DNA of 37,319 nt from Bacteroidota bacterium (lineage in GTDB: Bacteria; Bacteroidota; Bacteroidia; Bacteroidales; F082), in contig JAJRQZ010000064.1 of NCBI GenBank assembly GCA_024279935.1, forward strand, positions 1 to 37,319. The letters run 5' to 3'. How positions within the stretch are numbered: position 1 is the stretch's first letter; every line of letters begins with the position of its first letter. Shown piece after piece: positions 32,655-37,319 of this stretch. The position numbers and the translations under genes were made by a program. The notes beneath the pieces are model-generated. The model did not search any database, had not been told where the DNA came from, and saw only the letters and a program-made list of their open reading frames with translations.

Positions 32655-33737
32655 ATGAAGTTTAAAGTTGGCGACAGGGTTAATTATTTAAATGAAAATG
32701 GAGGGGGGAAAGTTGTTAAAGTGATCGACAGCAAGCTTGTCTCCATAGAAACAAGCGATGGTTTCGAGGTTCCCGTATTGGCATCGGAACTCATTATTGA
32801 CCGCAGGTTCGAGGACAACATAACCACCGAAGACCTATTTGCAGCCAGGAACATACCAAACCCTCCGGCCAAAAAGCACAAAGAGGAAAAAGAGCCCGAA
32901 CCATCAAACATTAGCGAAATAAACCCTTGGGGTACCATCAGGGAAGAAAAAGGAGTCTATCTTGCCTTCGAGCCGCACGAGCAGCAATGGGTGTTGACAG
33001 GGGATTTAGATGTTGTCCTGATCAACAACACATCGCTCGACATCTTATACAGCTTATTTCTCGAAGTGGACAAATCAATGGAAGGAATTGATTTCGGCTC
33101 GGTGCCGCCCGACTCCAAAATAGTTATGGAAACCATTGGCCGCGACGAGCTTGACAACTGGTGCAAAGGCTTTATACAGCTTTTATTCCACAAGGATTTG
33201 CCCGACAAGATATATTTCCCTTTACATGCATCCATCGACCTGAAAGTCAATCGGTTCTTTAAAGAAGGAAGTTATAGGCCGAACAGCCTTCTGCAAGGCA
33301 AGGCGCTGCTTGTGAACATCGCTCCCGAATCCACATTGGAAGTCGTGACGGGAACTGACAGCGAAAAAAAATACGGCTTCAAATCAAAGGCGTCAGTGGC
33401 AGGGGCCGTTAAAGCCAAACCATTGATAGAAAAGCACAAAAGCATCATGGGTGAGGCAATCGTGGACTTACATATTGCTGAGCTGGTTGACAATATCACA
33501 GGATTGTCAAGTCGCGATATGCTTCAAGTTCAGAAAGATTATTTTGAGAAAACATTGAATAGTGCCATTGAATCAGAATATCACAAAGTAACTTTTATAC
33601 ACGGCGTCGGGAACGGAGTGTTAAAAAACGAGATCATGAAAGAACTCGACAATTATGAAAACACTGAAAACACTATGGCCTCGATAATCAAGTTCGGGCT
33701 TGGCGCCCTTGACGTTAAGATAGAATATAAAGAATAA
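32655..33737 (+). CDS. DUF2027 and Smr domain protein
   Basis: From the ATG at 32655 the protein has 360 residues. It begins with an SH3-like strand (FKVGDRVNYLNENGGGKVVKVID), continues with the DUF2027 region (about 90-270, WVLTGDLDVVLINN...), and ends with a Smr domain (about 275-360) carrying VDLHIAEL and FIHGVGNGVLKNEI, the DLH and HGxG motifs of Smr nucleases. The overall order is shared by Bacteroidota homologues of MutS2-type Smr proteins, but there is no MutS ATPase. Smr domains nick DNA or RNA; the role here is unknown. The start at 32619 is rejected because it adds 12 unrelated residues. Confidence 0.9.
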   Translation: MKFKVGDRVNYLNENGGGKVVKVIDSKLVSIETSDGFEVPVLASELIIDRRFEDNITTEDLFAARNIPNPPAKKHKEEKEPEPSNISEINPWGTIREEKGVYLAFEPHEQQWVLTGDLDVVLINNTSLDILYSLFLEVDKSMEGIDFGSVPPDSKIVMETIGRDELDNWCKGFIQLLFHKDLPDKIYFPLHASIDLKVNRFFKEGSYRPNSLLQGKALLVNIAPESTLEVVTGTDSEKKYGFKSKASVAGAVKAKPLIEKHKSIMGEAIVDLHIAELVDNITGLSSRDMLQVQKDYFEKTLNSAIESEYHKVTFIHGVGNGVLKNEIMKELDNYENTENTMASIIKFGLGALDVKIEYKE

Positions 33738-33784
33738 CAAACCCTTTTATAAATATTTATAGATAATAATCAAAATCATAATAC

Positions 33785-36700
33785 ATGAAAACTTTAACTA
33801 AATTATTCTTCTCGATGCAGGCGATGGGATACTTCATCCTTTTATTTGCCGGTTCGCTGGCAGTAGCGACATTCGTGGAGAACGACTTCGGCACTTCGGG
33901 GGCTAAAGCCTTGGTATATAATGCTACATGGTTCAATATATTGCTCATCCTCCTTGCGGCAAACCTTGTCAACAACATTATCCGTTTTAAGATGTGGAAC
34001 AAAAAGAAAATAACGCTTTTTGTTTTCCACATATCATTTATAGTTGTTCTGATAGGAGCCGGGATTACACGCTTCATAAGCTACGAAGGCAGCATGCACA
34101 TCAGGGAAGGAGCCACGTCATCAACTTTTTTGTCGGACAACACCTATGTTGACGTTAAAATAGTTAGCGGCAACACGGAAACAACAAGGTCACAAAAAGT
34201 GCTGATGTCGGCCTTTAGCGAAGGCGACTTCAATATGAGCATGGATGTTGACGGCGAGAAATATAAATTCAAATCGGTGGAGTTCATCCCGAATGCCAGG
34301 GAAAAGATTGTAAAATCAAGCGGGGAAGGCGATCCATATCTAGTGCTCGTAACATCGTACGACAATAGCGGACGCAAGAGCAACACCATCAAATACGGTG
34401 AGCATAAGCGTGTTGGGCCTTATGTTATCAACTTTGGCGATGAATTCGTCGCCGGGGCAGTAAACATAAAGCTTAACAATGGTTTTATGCAGGTAAATGC
34501 CGGCGACACCATAACAAGCATGGCAATGTCCGGTGGCACAGAGGGAAATTTGATGCCCGGCGAATGGAGTAATTTTTCCCAGGGCTTCCTTTACAAAATG
34601 CAGGGCTTAAGCATGGTCGTGAAAAACTTTTATCCCAATGCGGAGATACGCCTGCTGCATTACAGCGGAAAAGATATAAATTTCAAGGATGCCATTATGG
34701 TCGAAGCCAGTTCGGGCGGTGAGACCCTTAAAATTCCCGTTAAGGGAGGAAAAGGCTATCAAGGAAGTCCTGCGGATTTTAAGCTCAACGGGAAAACCAT
34801 TTATATAACTTATGGATCCAAAGAAATCGAATTGCCATTTGCACTAAAATGCCTTGATTTTCAATTGGATCGTTATCCGGGCTCCATGAGCCCTTCATCG
34901 TATGCCAGTGAAGTTGTCCTCATCGACGACGAAATGGGCATCAAAGAACAAAAAAGGATATTTATGAACAACGTGCTGAACCACAGGGGATATAGATTCT
35001 ATCAGTCATCCTACGACCAGGATGAGCTTGGAACTATCCTTTCGGTCAGTCACGACTATTGGGGAACAACAATAACCTATATAGGTTATTTATTGATGGC
35101 CTTGGGAATGGTGTTGTCATTGTTAAACAAGAACTCCCGATTTGCCTTTATGGGAAGAGTGATAGCAAAAAACACACTTAAGAGAAAAGGGATGACGGCG
35201 ATCGTCGCAATTGCTTTCACTTTGTTCGGTTCGCAGGCCATTGCCCAGCACACTCATGAGTTCAACGAGAAAAACCTGCCCCGGGCAGAAAAGCAACAGG
35301 CTGAAAAGTTCAGCAAGCTCCTGATACAGGTACAGGGCAGGCTGGCACCTTTCAATACGATCAGCAGCGAGTATCTTCGTAAGATAACCGGGGGCAAAAG
35401 CCGCCTTTTCGGGATGAATTCCGATGAAGTCATCCTCAGTATGATGGCCAATCCCGTGGAGTGGCAACAAGCACCCATCATTAAAGTAAAGCACGATAAG
35501 GTAAAAGAGCTTCTTGGCATAACAGCTAAAAAAGCAACATATCTCGACTTTATCAATTTAAGCAAGGGGACATATAAGCTTAGCAAGGAGGTGAATGCCG
35601 CCTATGCCAAAAAACCCGGGGAAAGGGGAACTTTCGAGAAAGAGCTGATCGCCGCCGATGAAAGGCTGAACGTTGCTTATATGGTATTTACACAATCCTT
35701 CCTGAAGATTCTTCCCGACCCGCGCGATTCGCATTCGCCATGGTTTGCGCCAAACGACAAAATCAAGGGGCTGCCTTCGGCCGACTCCAACTTCATAGCA
35801 AGTGTAATACCTTCTTATTTAAACAGTTTAGCCGAAGGCAACATGATTTTGGCCAATCAGTTGGTAAAGGGCATGGGAGATTACCAAGAGAAATACGGAG
35901 CCGACATCATGCCGTCGAAAACCAAGGTGGCTTTGGAGATCAGGTATAATAAAATGGACATTTTCAACCGCTTGGGAAGCCTTTACGGATTGCTAGGTTT
36001 TATAATGATAATATTTTCGTTCGTCGCATTGTTCAAGCCCTCAAAATGGGTTGCCGCTGTCCTTAAAGTATTCTTGGTACTTATAGCAATAGGATTCCTG
36101 GCACAAACCGCCGGACTGGCTATGCGTTGGTATATCTCGGATCATGCCCCCTGGAGCGACGGCTATGAATCGATGATTTATATCGCATGGGTAACTATGC
36201 TCGCCGGATTGATGTTTGCCAGAAAATCGGATATGACGCTCTCTGCAACAACAATACTGGCCTCTATTATCCTGATGGTTGCACACCTTAGCTGGATGAA
36301 TCCTGAAATCACTAACCTGGTTCCGGTCCTGAAATCGTATTGGCTGACTATCCACGTTTCGGTTATCACCGCTAGTTATGGTTTTATTGCCCTGTCGATG
36401 CTCTTAGGGTTTATAAATCTCATTATCATGGTTTTCCGCAACAAAACAAACCTCGCGCATCTGAATGATAATATTGGCGAGCTCACAGCCATAAGCGAAC
36501 GGGCCATGACTGCCGGGCTGTATATGCTAACAGTTGGTACTTTCCTGGGTGGCGTTTGGGCCAACGAAAGCTGGGGCCGTTACTGGGGCTGGGACCCAAA
36601 GGAGACTTGGGCCTTGATAAGCGTGCTCGTTTATTCATTTATCGTCCACATGCGGATGATACCGGGATTAAGAGGCCGTTTCAGCTTCAACTTCGCCTCC

Positions 36701-36886
36701 GTCGTCGGGTTTTTCTCAATCTTAATGACATACTTCGGGGTAAACTACTATCTTTCGGGATTATATTCGTATGCCAAAGGCGATTCGGTGCCAATACCAA
36801 CTTTCGTTTATTATAGTGTTGCCGCTATCTTTATATTGGCAATAGCAGCTTATATTAACGAGAGAAAGTTTTCCGATAAGAAATGA
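33785..36886 (+). CDS. Fused ResB-CcsA cytochrome c biogenesis protein (system II)
   Basis: A 1033-residue multi-pass membrane protein. The N-terminal part (to about 450) is ResB/Ccs1-like: paired helices, then a large periplasmic domain with HREGAT..., ending in RGYRFYQSSYDQDELGTILSVSHDYWGTTITYIGYLLMALG. A Bacteroidota-specific periplasmic linker (about 480-720) follows, and the C-terminal part is CcsA/ResC with the tryptophan-rich heme motif WGRYWGWDPKETW at about residues 930-942. It delivers heme across the membrane and attaches it to apocytochrome c. Fusion of the two subunits is known in this phylum and in epsilonproteobacteria. It follows the DUF2027 gene by 47 bases. It could also mature the CxxCH kinase in this window. 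Confidence 0.95.
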   Translation: MKTLTKLFFSMQAMGYFILLFAGSLAVATFVENDFGTSGAKALVYNATWFNILLILLAANLVNNIIRFKMWNKKKITLFVFHISFIVVLIGAGITRFISYEGSMHIREGATSSTFLSDNTYVDVKIVSGNTETTRSQKVLMSAFSEGDFNMSMDVDGEKYKFKSVEFIPNAREKIVKSSGEGDPYLVLVTSYDNSGRKSNTIKYGEHKRVGPYVINFGDEFVAGAVNIKLNNGFMQVNAGDTITSMAMSGGTEGNLMPGEWSNFSQGFLYKMQGLSMVVKNFYPNAEIRLLHYSGKDINFKDAIMVEASSGGETLKIPVKGGKGYQGSPADFKLNGKTIYITYGSKEIELPFALKCLDFQLDRYPGSMSPSSYASEVVLIDDEMGIKEQKRIFMNNVLNHRGYRFYQSSYDQDELGTILSVSHDYWGTTITYIGYLLMALGMVLSLLNKNSRFAFMGRVIAKNTLKRKGMTAIVAIAFTLFGSQAIAQHTHEFNEKNLPRAEKQQAEKFSKLLIQVQGRLAPFNTISSEYLRKITGGKSRLFGMNSDEVILSMMANPVEWQQAPIIKVKHDKVKELLGITAKKATYLDFINLSKGTYKLSKEVNAAYAKKPGERGTFEKELIAADERLNVAYMVFTQSFLKILPDPRDSHSPWFAPNDKIKGLPSADSNFIASVIPSYLNSLAEGNMILANQLVKGMGDYQEKYGADIMPSKTKVALEIRYNKMDIFNRLGSLYGLLGFIMIIFSFVALFKPSKWVAAVLKVFLVLIAIGFLAQTAGLAMRWYISDHAPWSDGYESMIYIAWVTMLAGLMFARKSDMTLSATTILASIILMVAHLSWMNPEITNLVPVLKSYWLTIHVSVITASYGFIALSMLLGFINLIIMVFRNKTNLAHLNDNIGELTAISERAMTAGLYMLTVGTFLGGVWANESWGRYWGWDPKETWALISVLVYSFIVHMRMIPGLRGRFSFNFASVVGFFSILMTYFGVNYYLSGLYSYAKGDSVPIPTFVYYSVAAIFILAIAAYINERKFSDKK

Positions 36887-36980
36887 TAGTCATCATACAA
36901 CAAAAAAACCGCGGCTTTTGGTTTCGAGTTGTTTGAAAATGATGATGGCAAAGCAGAGATAGGAAAAATAATCCCGGGCT

Positions 36981-37005
36981 GTCCCGCATGAAACTCATGC
37001 GGGAC
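36981..37005. repeat. Perfect 11-bp inverted repeat with 3-base loop
   Basis: GTCCCGCATGA (36981-36991), AAC, TCATGCGGGAC (36995-37005). There is no T run on either side, so it is not a normal terminator. The GTCC...GGAC form is like a REP hairpin, but it is not the same sequence as the repeats at 6468 and 7286. Confidence 0.6.
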
Positions 37006-37250
37006 AAACTAAGGCTATACCATCAAAAGTATGGGGTATGGCGTACTCGAATCATTGTTCCAGGATATTGGTTTGTTCATTTGGAATCAAGCACTATTTT
37101 AAAGATGTTCTTTGGTTTTTTCCTTTCTGTGCCCTGATGGTTGCTGTTATGGTGTTAATCCATTTCTTTGTTCCAATGTCAGAACAACTGACCCGTATCA
37201 CCGGTTTAAAGTCATAACGTACTGAACAAAAACACAATGTCAAATTTTAT

Positions 37251-37258
37251 TACATTTG
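37251..37258 (+). promoter_or_regulatory. -7 box (TACATTTG) near the right edge
   Basis: Matches TAnnTTTG, 27 bases before an ATG at 37286. No -33 box was identified. Confidence 0.35.
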
Positions 37259-37285
37259 CACCTGTGATTTTAAAATGATACCATT

Positions 37286-37319
37286 ATGCCCCAGACCAGG
37301 TTACCGTTTTTTCCGGAAG
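37286..37319 (+). CDS. Start of a gene cut by the window edge, possibly a transposase
   Basis: Only about 11 codons are visible (MPQTRLPFFPE). An (R/L)PFFPEG-like opening is reminiscent of a family of Bacteroidota DDE transposases, and the position after a -7 box supports a real start. An ATG in another frame at 37275 cannot be excluded. Too short for a firm call. Confidence 0.25.
   Translation, partial: MPQTRLPFFPE

Larger units (their letters stand above)
36887..37285. other. Intergenic stretch without a clear gene
   Basis: Holds a weak minus-strand hairpin with a T tract (about 36902-36926), a perfect palindrome at 36981-37005, and a -7 box TACATTTG at 37251-37258. The minus strand at about 37094-37240 has an open frame of some 45 codons with no start codon. 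No RNA gene is recognisable. Confidence 0.5.

Noticed and set aside
37094-37240. Minus-strand open frame ending ...TSLK
   Set aside because: About 45 codons with no start codon and an in-frame stop upstream; no protein-like features.
1-37319. CRISPR array, rRNA or tRNA genes
   Set aside because: No regularly spaced repeats and no tRNA-like TTCGA-type arm or rRNA sequence noticed on reading both strands; this was by eye, not by a covariance search.

Overview
The window looks like a chromosomal stretch of a member of the Bacteroidota, probably a Bacteroidales/Marinilabiliales-type environmental bacterium. The pointers are: a type IX secretion (T9SS) C-terminal sorting domain; a 287-residue primary sigma factor of the short Bacteroidota form; many -7 boxes of the form TAnnTTTG, almost no strong Shine-Dalgarno sites; a DUF2027-Smr protein; and a fused ResB-CcsA cytochrome c maturation protein. 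No rRNA, tRNA or CRISPR array was seen.

Left edge (1-1.6 kb): tandem 23-nt-period repeats resembling the end of an IS21-like element, which appears to cut a small signal-peptide gene. Beside it lies a T9SS-sorted protein with no signal peptide, probably a 5'-truncated remnant.

1.7-8.6 kb: a TetR-controlled operon with an operator-like palindrome on its own promoter. It encodes TetR, a LolA-like periplasmic protein, two FtsX/MacB-type permeases (the second carrying a one-base frameshift), a LolD/MacB-type ATPase and a DUF1302-like outer-membrane barrel. Together these resemble a trans-envelope carrier for a hydrophobic molecule. A REP-associated tyrosine transposase (RAYT) flanked by two REP-like hairpin doublets sits between the ATPase and barrel genes.

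8.6-17.5 kb: mostly housekeeping. HdeD-like membrane protein, cholesterol-oxidase-like GMC enzyme, rpsO-pnp, rpoD, rpe plus a translationally coupled hotdog thioesterase, a small parvulin and the peptidase pepD.

17.6-27.8 kb: an outer-membrane barrel and a beta-helix lipoprotein, then a minus-strand signalling cluster (hybrid kinase, CxxCH-containing multi-PAS kinase, single-domain response regulator, PAS kinase) with a divergent lone receiver protein.

27.8-37.3 kb: citrate lyase genes with the acyl-carrier (CitD) and beta (CitE) subunits fused, followed by citF; an ICMT-like membrane methyltransferase; a thioredoxin-like/glutaredoxin fusion and a stand-alone GroES; DUF2027-Smr; and the large ResB-CcsA fusion. 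The right edge is about 390 bases without a clear gene, containing a perfect 11-bp-stem palindrome and possibly the start of a transposase-like gene cut by the window.
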